Part shown: piece after piece, positions 39,154 through 47,654 of the stretch
Layout of the letters: each line of letters opens with the position of its first letter
Position numbering within the stretch: position 1 is the stretch's first letter
Origin: an uncultured Oscillospiraceae bacterium
GTDB taxonomy: Bacteria > Bacillota > Clostridia > Oscillospirales > Acutalibacteraceae
Assembly (NCBI GenBank): GCA_900543305.1
Contig: UQQZ01000006.1
Span: 1 to 56,388 of the forward strand
Length of the DNA stretch: 56,388 bases
Reading direction: 5' to 3'
Notes under the pieces: model-generated
The model's input: only the letters and a program-made list of their open reading frames with translations
Told to the model about the DNA's origin: nothing
The model's database searches: none
Made by a program: the position numbers and the translations under genes

Positions 39154-41088
39154 ATGAAAGTCAGCCGAGAAGTGCCGGTGACCGCATACCGGCCGGGAGA
39201 AGGACTTTTGCCCCAGCGGCAGAAGTTGGTGCGGGACGTGATGATCCCTTACCAGTACAAGGTGCTCAACGATCAGGTGGAAGGGGTGGAGCCCAGTCAT
39301 GCCCTGAAAAATCTCCGTTTGGCGGGGAAGAAGCGCCGTGGGGAGCCTTTGGACGGGGAATATTACGGGTTTGTGTTCCAAGACAGCGATGTGGCCAAGT
39401 GGTTGGAAGCGGTGGGCTATGCCTTGGCCCAGGAAAAGAATCCGGAACTGGAGCGCATGGGGGAAGAGGTCATCGGCCTGTTCCGGGAGATGCAGCAGGA
39501 AGACGGATATTTGAACTCCTATTTTACCGTGAAGGAGCCGGGGCGTCAGTGGACCAATCTCCAGGAAGCCCATGAGCTTTACTGTGCGGGCCACCTTATG
39601 GAGGCGGCCTGTGCCTGGAAGGAAGCCACCGGTCGGGAAGAGCTGCTGGAGATCATGGAAAAAAATGCCCAGTGCATTTACCGGCAGTTTATGGAAAAGA
39701 ACACCCGGGGCTGTCCAGGCCATCCGGAGGTGGAGCTGGCCCTGATGCGGCTGTATCGGGTCACGGGAAATGAGAAGTACAAGGACTTGGCCTCCCATTT
39801 TGTGGACGTTCGGGGTCAGGCGCCCAACTATTTCATCGAGGAGCGGGCCCAGCGGGATTGGTACCTGTGGGACGACAAAATCCGGGAAGCCCTGGACACG
39901 GATTATACCCAGAGCACCTTACCGGTCCGTCAGCAGAAGGATGCGGTAGGCCATGCGGTGCGGGCCGTGTATCTGTATACCGCCATGGCGGACCTGGCAG
40001 GGGAAACCGGGGATAAGACCCTGGCGGAGGCTTGCCGCACGCTGTGGAAAAGCATCACCCGCCGGCGGATGTATGTGACCGGAGGGATTGGTTCCACGGT
40101 GCAGGGGGAGGCTTTTACCGTGGACTACGACCTGCCCAACGATACGGTGTACGCGGAGACCTGTGCCTCCATCGGGCTGATCTTTTTTGCCCGGCGGATG
40201 CTTCAGCTGGAGCCTAAGGGCGAATATGGGGACGTAATGGAGCGGGCTCTGTACAATACGGTGCTGGCTGGAATGCAGCAGGACGGGAAGCGGTTCTTCT
40301 ATGTAAATCCCCTGGAGGTGGTTCCAGGCATTTCCGGAAAGGCAGTGACCCAGGAACACGACCTGACTCAACGGCCTCCCTGGTATGCCTGTGCCTGTTG
40401 CCCGCCCAATGTGGCCCGGCTGCTTACCTCCATCGGCAGCTACGCCTACGGAGAGGGAGATAATACTTTGTTTGTTCACCTGTACCTGGGCGGAGAGCTG
40501 GAAAGCTCGCTGGGCTTTACCCTTTCCTGTGAGACGGATTACCCCAGACAAGGGGAGGTCCGGTATGTGTTCCATGGGGAAAAGGAGACCACTCTGGCTT
40601 TCCGGATTCCCCAGTGGTGCCGGTCTGCGGTGCTCCGGGTCAATGGGGAAGAGCAGGACCTGGCCGCTTTGTGCCGGGACGGCTATGCCTATGTGACCCG
40701 CGCGTTCCGGGAGGGAGATGAAATCCTCCTGAACTTCCCCATGATTCCCCAGAAGGTGTACGCCACCAGCCGGGTACCTGCAGATACTGGAAAAGTAGCC
40801 GTCCAGCGAGGCCCCCTGGTGTACTGCGCCGAAGGGGTGGACAACGGGGGGGACGTGCTGTCCCTTTCCTTGGACCGGGAAGGCGCCCTTCGGGAAGAAG
40901 CATACGATCCCGACCTGCTGGGAGGGATTGTTCCCATTACCGCCCAGGGATGGCGTGTCCAGCCTGCCTCGGAGCTTTACACCTGGGACCGTCCCCAGCG
41001 AAAGCAGGTGGAAGTAAAGCTGGTGCCTTACTACACCTGGGCCAACCGGGGTGAAAATCAGATGCGTGTCTGGCTTCCGGAAAATTGA
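39154..41088 (+). CDS. GH127-family beta-L-arabinofuranosidase
   Basis: 644 residues, full length for the DUF1680/GH127 family. The zinc-and-cysteine catalytic site is intact: Glu335 and Cys337 in AETCASIG, and Cys415, Cys416 in ACACCPPN, aligning with Glu338, Cys340, Cys417 and Cys418 of bifidobacterial HypBA1. The enzyme releases L-arabinofuranose from beta-1,2 oligosaccharides of plant glycoproteins. No signal peptide, so it acts on imported sugars. ATG 39154 is preferred over GTG 39148 by the spacing from GGAAGGGAG. An extended -10 (TGC TATGAT at 39096-39104) lies 50 nt upstream. Confidence 0.92.
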   Translation: MKVSREVPVTAYRPGEGLLPQRQKLVRDVMIPYQYKVLNDQVEGVEPSHALKNLRLAGKKRRGEPLDGEYYGFVFQDSDVAKWLEAVGYALAQEKNPELERMGEEVIGLFREMQQEDGYLNSYFTVKEPGRQWTNLQEAHELYCAGHLMEAACAWKEATGREELLEIMEKNAQCIYRQFMEKNTRGCPGHPEVELALMRLYRVTGNEKYKDLASHFVDVRGQAPNYFIEERAQRDWYLWDDKIREALDTDYTQSTLPVRQQKDAVGHAVRAVYLYTAMADLAGETGDKTLAEACRTLWKSITRRRMYVTGGIGSTVQGEAFTVDYDLPNDTVYAETCASIGLIFFARRMLQLEPKGEYGDVMERALYNTVLAGMQQDGKRFFYVNPLEVVPGISGKAVTQEHDLTQRPPWYACACCPPNVARLLTSIGSYAYGEGDNTLFVHLYLGGELESSLGFTLSCETDYPRQGEVRYVFHGEKETTLAFRIPQWCRSAVLRVNGEEQDLAALCRDGYAYVTRAFREGDEILLNFPMIPQKVYATSRVPADTGKVAVQRGPLVYCAEGVDNGGDVLSLSLDREGALREEAYDPDLLGGIVPITAQGWRVQPASELYTWDRPQRKQVEVKLVPYYTWANRGENQMRVWLPEN

Positions 41089-41110
41089 CAGATTTTCGCC
41101 AAATGGTGGA

Positions 41111-41146
41111 AAAAGAGCCCGAGGCTTCTTGGCCTCGGGCTCTTTT
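41111..41146. terminator. Bidirectional terminator between GH127 and the PHP gene
   Basis: AAAAGAGCCCGAGGC pairs perfectly with GCCTCGGGCTCTTTT, loop of six. Confidence 0.92.
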
Positions 41147-41162
41147 GTGCCGAAACGTATTC

Positions 41163-42128
41163 TTACAGCTGATCGATAAAATAAGCGTTGCTGCCGGCAA
41201 AAAATCCTTTGCTGTCCCGAACCTGCACCCGGAACCAGCCTTCCGTACCGTTGAGGGGGAATTTGGCTTCGGTGATGGTTTCGCCGGGGGCGGCCACTAC
41301 CTTGTAGGAATCCCGGTTTTCCAGGGTCAGGAAGATTTTCTCCACGGGAGAGGTTTTCACCTGCAAGACGCCATCCTCCACGGAGAGGCCTCGAAGCTGG
41401 GGTCCCTGGGACCAGTAGAAGGTTCCCGTTTTCAGGGCATCCATCACCGCCGGGTAGGTCAGTTTCCGGGCGGCAATCATCACGAAGCCGCCAAAGGAAT
41501 CGCACAGGGGATGGTCCAGAGGAAGGCGGTTGTGATTGTCGTCGGTGGCCAGGGTGAAAAGACGCTGGCCGGAGCGGAGCATTTCGTCGTAGACCTGGGG
41601 GTTAAAGCCATAGAGGCCGTCGTGTTCACAGCCGTGGTTGTAGATCTCCATGGCGAACAGGCCCCGCAGGCCGCTGTAATCCCGCCAATCCTGGAGGGAC
41701 CAATAGGGGTGGTTGTAGCACACCAGAAAGCCCAGTTGATTCATCCGGGCAATGTAGTCGTTAAGTCCGTCCACATCCCCGTACGCGCAGTCGGGCTGGG
41801 GATTTGCCTGCTTTTGGGCGGCATTCTGGGTGGGATCGGTGTCAAACAGATTTAAATGGTAGGTTTTCAGCACAGGCCAATCCCGGCCGGGAGAATGCTC
41901 CTCGGTCAAATCCACTTCCAAGGCGGCCAAGGCCAAAAAGCTTTCGTCGTTGAGCTCGGTGTGGTGGATATAATTCCTGTGATCGGTAAAGGCCACAATG
42001 GAATACCCTTTCTCCTGATAAGCTTCTTTGATCTGTTGGGGGGTAAATTCCCCGTCGGAGAAGGTGGTATGGCAGTGGAGGTTTGCCTTATAATAGCCGG
42101 ATTCCGGCAGTAAGATTTGATTTTTCAC
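41163..42128 (-). CDS. PHP-domain metallohydrolase (CehA/McbA type)
   Basis: 321 residues. The PHP core has the metal ligands HCHTTFSDG (about 18-26), FTDHRN (near 47), EVDL, CYNHPY (near 140) and TDDNH (near 199). The last 100 residues look like a beta domain. PHP members hydrolyse phosphoesters or, as in CehA, carbamate-type esters; the substrate here is unknown. Start is GTG at 42128 with GAGGAGG upstream. It is the last of three genes read from 44112, all apparently glycan-related, so a sugar phosphoester or glycan modification is a reasonable guess. Confidence 0.82.
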   Translation of the reverse strand: MKNQILLPESGYYKANLHCHTTFSDGEFTPQQIKEAYQEKGYSIVAFTDHRNYIHHTELNDESFLALAALEVDLTEEHSPGRDWPVLKTYHLNLFDTDPTQNAAQKQANPQPDCAYGDVDGLNDYIARMNQLGFLVCYNHPYWSLQDWRDYSGLRGLFAMEIYNHGCEHDGLYGFNPQVYDEMLRSGQRLFTLATDDNHNRLPLDHPLCDSFGGFVMIAARKLTYPAVMDALKTGTFYWSQGPQLRGLSVEDGVLQVKTSPVEKIFLTLENRDSYKVVAAPGETITEAKFPLNGTEGWFRVQVRDSKGFFAGSNAYFIDQL

Positions 42129-42218
42129 AATGGCCTCCTCAGATGTTCATCTTGCCCTTGTTGGGAATCTTTATAGAAAGAGATGGAGGGGAGAGAGAAT
42201 TCATGGACTGCAATCCAG

Positions 42219-42842
42219 TCAGCGCAGTCCGTCCTCAACCCGGCAGTTGCGGAAATAGAACTCTTGGTCTCTGGGACCGATTTCCCGGAGCACCCGGCAA
42301 GGGGTTCCCAGGGCTACCACATTGGGAGGAATGTCCCGGGTCACCACGCTGCCGGCGCCGATGACGCTGTTTTTCCCAACGGTCACTCCGGGCAGGAGAA
42401 TGGCTCCTGCTCCGATCCACACGTTTTCCTCAATGCGCACAGGAAAGTTATACTGCATCACCTGACGGCGCAGATCGGGATCGATGGGATGCCCCGCGGC
42501 GGTGATGGTCACATTGGGACCAATCATTACGGAATCCCCGATGTACACATGGGTGTCATCTACCAAAGTCAGGTTGAAGTTGGCATAGACGTTTTTTCCC
42601 AGGTGGGTGTTGCAGCCCCAGTTGGCCCGGAGAGGAGGTTCAATCCAGCAACCTTCTCCCACTTCCGCAAAAATCTGTTTCAGCAGCTCTTCCCGGCGTT
42701 GGGTTTCCGAGGGACGGGTGGCGTTGTAGTCGTAGACCAGCTCGTTGCATTGCCTCTGTTGGGCTTGCAGCTGAGGGTCTGCGGTATTGTACAGTTTACC
42801 GCTTTTCATCCGATCCCGAAGTTCTTCGGGATCATTCCACAT
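42219..42842 (-). CDS. Sugar O-acetyltransferase, maltose/galactoside-acetyltransferase type
   Basis: 207 residues. An N-terminal Mac domain (DRMKSGKLYNTADPQL) precedes a left-handed beta helix of hexapeptide repeats (IGPNVTITA, VWIGAGAILLPGVTVGKN, VIGAGSVVTRDIP). The conserved His of these enzymes lies in AAGHPID. It transfers acetyl from acetyl-CoA to a sugar hydroxyl, often to detoxify surplus sugars. The ATG at 42842 overlaps the mannosidase stop by 11 nt and follows GGAGA, so translation is coupled. Confidence 0.88.
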   Translation of the reverse strand: MWNDPEELRDRMKSGKLYNTADPQLQAQQRQCNELVYDYNATRPSETQRREELLKQIFAEVGEGCWIEPPLRANWGCNTHLGKNVYANFNLTLVDDTHVYIGDSVMIGPNVTITAAGHPIDPDLRRQVMQYNFPVRIEENVWIGAGAILLPGVTVGKNSVIGAGSVVTRDIPPNVVALGTPCRVLREIGPRDQEFYFRNCRVEDGLR

Positions 42843-44112
42843 CGGCAGTCTCCTGCTCCAGCATCTGGGCGAAGAGGGTGTTGGCCCAGGCAAACCAAGG
42901 ACGGGTAAACTGGGTGGGATCGTCCACGTTGAAGCCTTCGTGCATGAAGTTGGTACCGGCATGGGTGCGGGCGATGGTTTCCAGGCACTCCTGCTTTTCG
43001 GCGGGATCCAGAGTGGTGAGGATCTGCATGGTCAGGCCGATATGCCAGATGTACCGGTGAGGAGTGTGGGGGCTGCCGATGCCCTTGGCCACCTTGCCCA
43101 CGAAGTAATAGGGGTTGTCCTCGGAAAGGATAAACCGGCGGGTGTTCTGGTAGATGGGATCGTCAGCGGGCTTGTATCCCAGATAGGGAATGGCCAGCAG
43201 GCTGGGAGAGTTGGCGTCGTCCATCAGGTTGTAGTTGCCGAAGCCGTCGGTCTCATAGGCGTAGATTTTTCCGTACTTGGGATGGTCCACCACGCCGTAA
43301 GCCTCGATGCCGTCCCGGATGTCTTCCGCCAGATTCAGGCAGCGGGTTTCCAGTTCCTTGTCCTCATAGCCAGCAGCCAGCAATTCCGCGGCCTTCTTCA
43401 GTGCCACCACGGCCATCATGTTGGCGGGGATCAGGTAGCCGAACTTGCAGGAGTCATCGGAGGGCCGGAATCCGGACCAGGTCATGCCCGTGTAGTTGAC
43501 GGGACGGCCCTTGCCGTGCATGGGCAGGGTGTCGCTGGGTGCCCAAGCGTGTTCCCGGACAAACCAGTAGGGAGACCGGTCGTGATGCTGCTCCAAGGTA
43601 AAGGTATCCACGATGGTCTGGATCATCAGGCGGAACTCCTCGGTGAAGATGGACTTGTCCCCGGTAACCTGATAGTACTCATGGGACAGATACAGGGAAG
43701 CGCACAGAGAGTCCACTTCGTATTTCCGTTCCCAAACCCAGCCGCTGGTAAAGTTGCTGTGGTCGTCCTCGCTGTAGCCCTTGCCCTTGACTTCGCTGTT
43801 GAAGGCGTTGGTGTAGGGGTCCAGGTTTACATAGAAAGCGTGTTTCTGGATGACGCTGCGGAGAATGGTTTTCAGATCCTCATCCTGGGCGGCATACTTG
43901 ATATAGGGCTTGAGCTGGGCGGCGCTGTCACGGAGCCACATGGCGGGGATGTCCCCGGTGATGACAAAGTAACTGCCGTCGGCCAGCTGGGTCACGGTGG
44001 TTTCGATGGTGTTCAAAAAGCACTGCTTGGCAAGAGGTGCCAAGTCGGGGTATTTTTTAGCGGTTTTCTGCTCCAACTCTTCAGCCTTTTGCAGCAAGAT
44101 CTTAGGAATCAT
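42832..44112 (-). CDS. GH125-family exo-alpha-1,6-mannosidase
   Basis: 426 residues. Family motifs DIPAMWLRDSAAQ (near 68), YWFVREHAW and HEGFN (near 404) are present; the inverting catalytic acid and base are expected among the conserved Asp/Glu of these blocks. GH125 removes terminal alpha-1,6-mannose from N-glycan cores or yeast mannan. No signal peptide, so it acts inside the cell. Start ATG at 44112 with GAGAGGAG. First gene of the operon with the acetyltransferase and PHP genes. Confidence 0.92.
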   Translation of the reverse strand: MIPKILLQKAEELEQKTAKKYPDLAPLAKQCFLNTIETTVTQLADGSYFVITGDIPAMWLRDSAAQLKPYIKYAAQDEDLKTILRSVIQKHAFYVNLDPYTNAFNSEVKGKGYSEDDHSNFTSGWVWERKYEVDSLCASLYLSHEYYQVTGDKSIFTEEFRLMIQTIVDTFTLEQHHDRSPYWFVREHAWAPSDTLPMHGKGRPVNYTGMTWSGFRPSDDSCKFGYLIPANMMAVVALKKAAELLAAGYEDKELETRCLNLAEDIRDGIEAYGVVDHPKYGKIYAYETDGFGNYNLMDDANSPSLLAIPYLGYKPADDPIYQNTRRFILSEDNPYYFVGKVAKGIGSPHTPHRYIWHIGLTMQILTTLDPAEKQECLETIARTHAGTNFMHEGFNVDDPTQFTRPWFAWANTLFAQMLEQETADVE

Positions 44113-44162
44113 ATGAATTGCTCCTCTCCGGATGATTTTCCCCAAAGGGGATTTCTAAAGAC

Positions 44163-44192
44163 ATTGTAACACAGAAAGAAGGAAGGGAACAA
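44163..44192 (-). promoter_or_regulatory. Promoter of the GH125 operon
   Basis: On the minus strand TTGTTC (44192-44187), 18-nt spacer, TACAAT (44168-44163). It overlaps the terminator stem of the preceding merR gene. Confidence 0.65.
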
Positions 44193-44213
44193 GTGCATTG
44201 TTCTCTTCCTTCC
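44178..44213 (-). terminator. Terminator of the MerR gene
   Basis: GAAGGAAGGGAACAA pairs with TTGTTCTCTTCCTTC (one G-T), loop of six; the minus strand then reads TTTCTG. Confidence 0.75.
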
Positions 44214-44249
44214 GGAGAAATTTCCACAGGCGTATTTCAAGGAAGCCCC

Positions 44250-44966
44250 TCAGGGCGCTGCCACCTCCACGCAGTAATCTTTTTTCCCGCAGTGGGAGCA
44301 GGTGAGCTTTCGGGTCTTGGGAGTGTGTTTGGAAAAGAGAAATTCCCTTAACCTCGGTCGGAACCGGGTCCCGCAGACAGGGCAGAGGTATTCCGTGTTC
44401 CGATAGTAATACCGGGTGAGGAGTGTGCTGATGAGAGCGGCCAAGGCAAGGCATCCCACAAAGGGCTGCCAAATTCCCTTGACAATCCAAAGCACCAGCC
44501 CGGCGGCCTGGATCAGGTCTGCCAAAATACCCCAAGCGATCATGACTCCGTGGACTTTTCGCAGTTTGTGCTTGTTTTTCATAAGCTGTTCCATGTCGGA
44601 AACGGAATTGACCGGGATTTTTTCGGGGCTTTTGAGATTTTTTTCCAGGGCCTGGATGGATTTCAGCTGATGCTGCCGGTCCCGGATCTCCTGTTCCAGG
44701 GCCTTGGCCTGCTGTTCCAGCAGAAGGCCCAGCACTTTGTCGGCGTTCTCGCTTTCCAGAATGCCCTTGATGGAGTCCAAAGACAAACCCATGGCTTTCC
44801 ACAAGCAGATCCTTTGCAGCTTGCCCAGGTCTTCCTGGGAGTAGAGCCGTCTTCCACCCTCGGTGAGCTGAGAGGGGGGCAAGAGGCCTTTGCCGTCGTA
44901 AAACTGGACCGTCCGCACAGAGACCCCTGCCAGTTTTGCCATTTCCCCGGTGGTGTAAAGCGACAT
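44250..44966 (-). CDS. MerR-family regulator with membrane helices and zinc ribbon
   Basis: 238 residues. The N-terminal MerR helix-turn-helix (YTTGEMAKLAGVSVRTVQFYD) and a coiled-coil linker (to about 110) are followed by two hydrophobic helices (about 140-185, MIAWGILADLIQAAGLVLWI and FVGCLALAALISTLL) and a C-terminal zinc ribbon with CPVCG and CSHCGKKDYC. Such a fusion would place the DNA-binding domain at the membrane. ATG 44966 is preferred over an upstream start because of AAGGAGGTG before it. It appears to control its own promoter. Confidence 0.86.
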   Translation of the reverse strand: MSLYTTGEMAKLAGVSVRTVQFYDGKGLLPPSQLTEGGRRLYSQEDLGKLQRICLWKAMGLSLDSIKGILESENADKVLGLLLEQQAKALEQEIRDRQHQLKSIQALEKNLKSPEKIPVNSVSDMEQLMKNKHKLRKVHGVMIAWGILADLIQAAGLVLWIVKGIWQPFVGCLALAALISTLLTRYYYRNTEYLCPVCGTRFRPRLREFLFSKHTPKTRKLTCSHCGKKDYCVEVAAP

Positions 44967-44987
44967 AGAACTCACCTCCTTGCCCTG

Positions 44988-45018
44988 AGCATACCCCATG
45001 ACCTTAGGTCACAAGCAA
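44988..45018 (-). promoter_or_regulatory. MerR-type promoter and operator
   Basis: On the minus strand TTGCTT (45018-45013), a 19-nt spacer and TATGCT (44993-44988). The spacer holds the perfect dyad TGACCT-A-AGGTCA (44999-45011). The overlong spacer with a central dyad is the classical MerR arrangement, in which the regulator twists the DNA to activate transcription. A second imperfect dyad, GTTACCC-AG-GGTGAC, lies just upstream (about 45022-45036). Confidence 0.82.
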
Positions 45019-45076
45019 TAGGTTACCCAGGGTGACAAAGGGATTTTTTCCACATTTTTTTGAGAAAACGTGGAAA

Positions 45077-45104
45077 AGGGCCGCCGCGTAAATGGCGGCA
45101 GCCC
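45077..45104 (-). terminator. Terminator of the nifS-nifU operon
   Basis: On the minus strand GGGCTGCCGCC pairs with GGCGGCCC through one mismatch, followed by TTTTCC. Confidence 0.75.
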
Positions 45105-45119
45105 ATGTTTCCCATTTTT

Positions 45120-45551
45120 TTAGATGTCGCAGGCGCATTCTTCGCACTCGGTAAGCTCGCCCACAATGGGAGTGGGGTCAATGCCCAAGCGCTTGTAGTA
45201 ATCGGCTACTGCAGCCTTGATGGCCTGCTCGGCCAGAACGGAACAGTGGATCTTCACCGGCGGCAGCCCGTCCAGGGCTTCCATAACCGCTTTGTTGGTG
45301 AGTTTCAGGGCCTCCTCAATGGTCTTGCCCTTGATCAGTTCTGTGGCCATGCTGCTGGTGGCGATGGCGGCCCCGCAGCCGAAGGTCATGAAGGACACGT
45401 CGGTGATCACGTTGCCCTCCACCTTGATGTACATCCGCATGATGTCGCCGCACTTGGGATTGCCCACCTCTCCCATGCCGCTGTAGTCTTTCATTTCCCC
45501 TACATTCCGGGGATTGGCAAAATGGTCCATAACCTTTGCGCTGTATGCCAT
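45120..45551 (-). CDS. Fe-S cluster assembly scaffold, IscU/NifU N-terminal type
   Basis: 143 residues. The three cluster-ligand Cys are in GNPKCGD (near 34), TFGCGAAIA (near 59) and KIHCSVL (near 103), and an Asp lies in the first motif. It receives sulfur from the adjacent cysteine desulfurase. The C-terminal CEECACDI adds three extra Cys, common in Clostridia. It lacks the NifU C-terminal domain. It follows nifS by 111 nt on the same strand. Confidence 0.94.
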   Translation of the reverse strand: MAYSAKVMDHFANPRNVGEMKDYSGMGEVGNPKCGDIMRMYIKVEGNVITDVSFMTFGCGAAIATSSMATELIKGKTIEEALKLTNKAVMEALDGLPPVKIHCSVLAEQAIKAAVADYYKRLGIDPTPIVGELTECEECACDI

Positions 45552-45662
45552 AAAGAATCAATCCTTTCTCTGTAAAAAATCAGTGGTAAAATCCGGCTTC
45601 ACACCGGGCTGAAAGATTCGGGTCCTCTGGAAAAGCCCGCGTATCCCAGCCCCAAGTCTGCC

Positions 45663-46862
45663 TTACATATACTGGTCGTAGTTGACCCGGCCGCTTTGAA
45701 TGGCGTCCCACAGAGGAGACATGGAGCGGAGTCGCTCGATGATGGGAGGCAATGTTTCCAGAATATAATCGATGTCCTCCATGGTGTTGTAATCGCCGAA
45801 GGAGAGACGAAGGGAGCCGTGGGCCACTTCGTGGGGCAGCCCAATAGCCAGCAGCACATGGCTGGGATCCAAAGAGCCGCTGGTGCAGGCAGAACCGGAG
45901 GAGGCGCTGATGCCCTTCAGGTCCAGCATCAGCAGCAGAGATTCCCCTTCCACACCCTGGAAACAGAAACTCACATTGCCGGGAAGCCGGTGGACCCGGT
46001 CGCCATTTAAACGGCACCGGTCGATCTTCGAAAGGCCGTCAATGAGCTTGTCCCGCATGGCGGAAAGACGCTCCTGCCGCTCCGGGATGGTGGAGCAGGC
46101 CAACTCCATGGCTTTGGCCAGGCCCACAATGGAGGCCACATTTTCCGTGCCGCCCCGCTTGCCACGTTCCTGAGCGCCGCCGTCCATAAAGTTCTGGATG
46201 GTAACCCCGTTCCGGATATACAAGGCGCCTACGCCCTTGGGGGCATGGAGCTTGTGGCCGGACAGGGAGAGCATGTCGATGTTCTGCTCTTTCACGTCGA
46301 TGGGCACATTGCCCACTGCCTGGACCGCGTCAGTGTGGAACAGCACCCCGTGGGCCTTGCAGATGGCGCCGATTTCCGGGATGGGTTGGATGGTGCCGAT
46401 TTCATTGTTGGCGTACATGATGGTCACCAGGCCCGTATTTTCCGTGATGGCGGCTTCCAGCTCTTCCGGCCGGACAATACCGTTTTCATGGACGGGCAAA
46501 TAGGTGACGGTGAAGCCCTCCTGTTCCAGGGCCTGGCAGGTGTGGAGCACGGCGTGGTGCTCAAAGGCGGAGGTAATAATGTGGGTTTTGCCCTTGCGCT
46601 TCATGGCATGGGCAGCGCCCTTGATGGCCCAGTTATCGCTTTCGGTGCCGCAGCTGGTGAAATAGATTTCCCGAGGCTGTGCCCCCAGACACTGGGCAAC
46701 GGTGGCTCTGGCCTGTTCCAGGGGGGCTTTTGCCTCCTGGCCCAGGGAATATAAGCTGGAGGGGTTACCGTATACTTCTTTATAGAAGGGCAGCATGGCC
46801 TCCAACACTTCCGCCGAAACGGCGGTGGTCGCGGCGTTGTCCGCATAGACCTTTCTGTTCAT
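45663..46862 (-). CDS. Cysteine desulfurase, NifS/IscS type
   Basis: 399 residues. PLP Lys is in SGHKLHAPKG (near 203); the persulfide Cys is in SSGSACTSGS (near 325), the short-loop group I form that works with IscU. It takes sulfur from cysteine for Fe-S clusters and may also serve ThiI. A TTGAAA-17-TATATT promoter lies upstream. No IscR-type Rrf2 regulator adjoins it. Confidence 0.95.
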   Translation of the reverse strand: MNRKVYADNAATTAVSAEVLEAMLPFYKEVYGNPSSLYSLGQEAKAPLEQARATVAQCLGAQPREIYFTSCGTESDNWAIKGAAHAMKRKGKTHIITSAFEHHAVLHTCQALEQEGFTVTYLPVHENGIVRPEELEAAITENTGLVTIMYANNEIGTIQPIPEIGAICKAHGVLFHTDAVQAVGNVPIDVKEQNIDMLSLSGHKLHAPKGVGALYIRNGVTIQNFMDGGAQERGKRGGTENVASIVGLAKAMELACSTIPERQERLSAMRDKLIDGLSKIDRCRLNGDRVHRLPGNVSFCFQGVEGESLLLMLDLKGISASSGSACTSGSLDPSHVLLAIGLPHEVAHGSLRLSFGDYNTMEDIDYILETLPPIIERLRSMSPLWDAIQSGRVNYDQYM

Positions 46863-46990
46863 GGAATCTCATCCTTTCTTTCTGTATGGGAACAGCTGTC
46901 TGCTTTCCCTCAAGCCGGAAGTCCGGTGAAGGGGATTTTTCCCCTGAAAAAGAAACCGGTCTTTCGGAAGTGTTTGTCTCGAATGAGTTA

Positions 46991-47019
46991 AATATACACC
47001 ATTTTAGTATACTTTTCAA
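46991..47019 (-). promoter_or_regulatory. Promoter of nifS-nifU
   Basis: On the minus strand TTGAAA (47019-47014), 17-nt spacer, TATATT (46996-46991), about 130 nt upstream of the nifS start. Confidence 0.68.
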
Positions 47020-47146
47020 TACCCTACTGCAAGAAGTGAAAAATTTTTCTGAAAAGGGGAATTTACGGCGGATTTTCCAGCGGGAAGAATAGACCGAAAC
47101 CCCTTGGGAAAACTAGGAATATCTGGAAGGCAAACTTTCTGACGGC

Positions 47147-47175
47147 TTGACAGGGCACCGGGGAGACGGTACAAT
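47147..47175 (+). promoter_or_regulatory. Strong promoter upstream of the RNase J leader
   Basis: TTGACA (47147-47152), 17 nt, TACAAT (47170-47175), giving a start near 47182 and a leader of about 470 nt. Confidence 0.82.
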
Positions 47176-47181
47176 AGGGGG

Positions 47182-47654
47182 CATAGAGAAGGCCATCCGA
47201 GCCGGTGGGATCGATCTGCCGGTGAAGTGTCCCGGGCGAGAAAAGCCAGACACTCCCGAGAGAAAATGGGAAAGATTTCGGAAAAATAGATCCGGAACAC
47301 GGGAGAAAAACGGATGGATGCCTGTTAGGGGGCTTGGCCCGGAACAGGTTTGATTTAAGGCATCAACGCGGGAAGACACCGCGTGGAATTGTAGATAGAG
47401 CGGAAAAAGGGGCCGTGAAAAACACGGGAATTGGGAAGGGCCAGGGGGCCTTTCCCCAGGCGGGATACGCTTCCGCGGCCCGAATCACTGGGAAGATCCA
47501 AAACAGGTCAGCGCCGGGAAATTCTGTCCGGCGCTTGTGTTGCTGAACATTTTTTGACATTTTGGGGGATTTTCCCGAAAAAACGGCCCTCTTTCACGAA
47601 ACGCAACAAGGCTAAAAACCGAGAAGGATTTATTTCGCGTAAGGAGGAACTTTC
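47182..47654 (+). ncRNA. Long structured 5' leader of RNase J (putative regulatory RNA)
   Basis: No ORF of conviction occupies this stretch, yet it holds many hairpins: CCTGTT/AACAGG enclosing GGGC/GCCC (47322-47347), CGCGG/CCGCG (near 47370-47385), CCGTG/CACGG (near 47415-47430), GGAAGGGCC/GGCCTTTCC (near 47437-47458) and GCGCCGG/CCGGCGC (near 47511-47534). An outer GATGCC/GGCATC pair brackets the first. It does not match RNase P, tmRNA or 6S RNA signatures. It may be an autoregulatory leader. Confidence 0.5.

Noticed and set aside
47182..47654. RNase P RNA, tmRNA or 6S RNA in the RNase J leader
   Set aside because: None of the hallmark sequences (ACAGAAA, tmRNA ends, 6S central bubble) could be found; left as putative leader.
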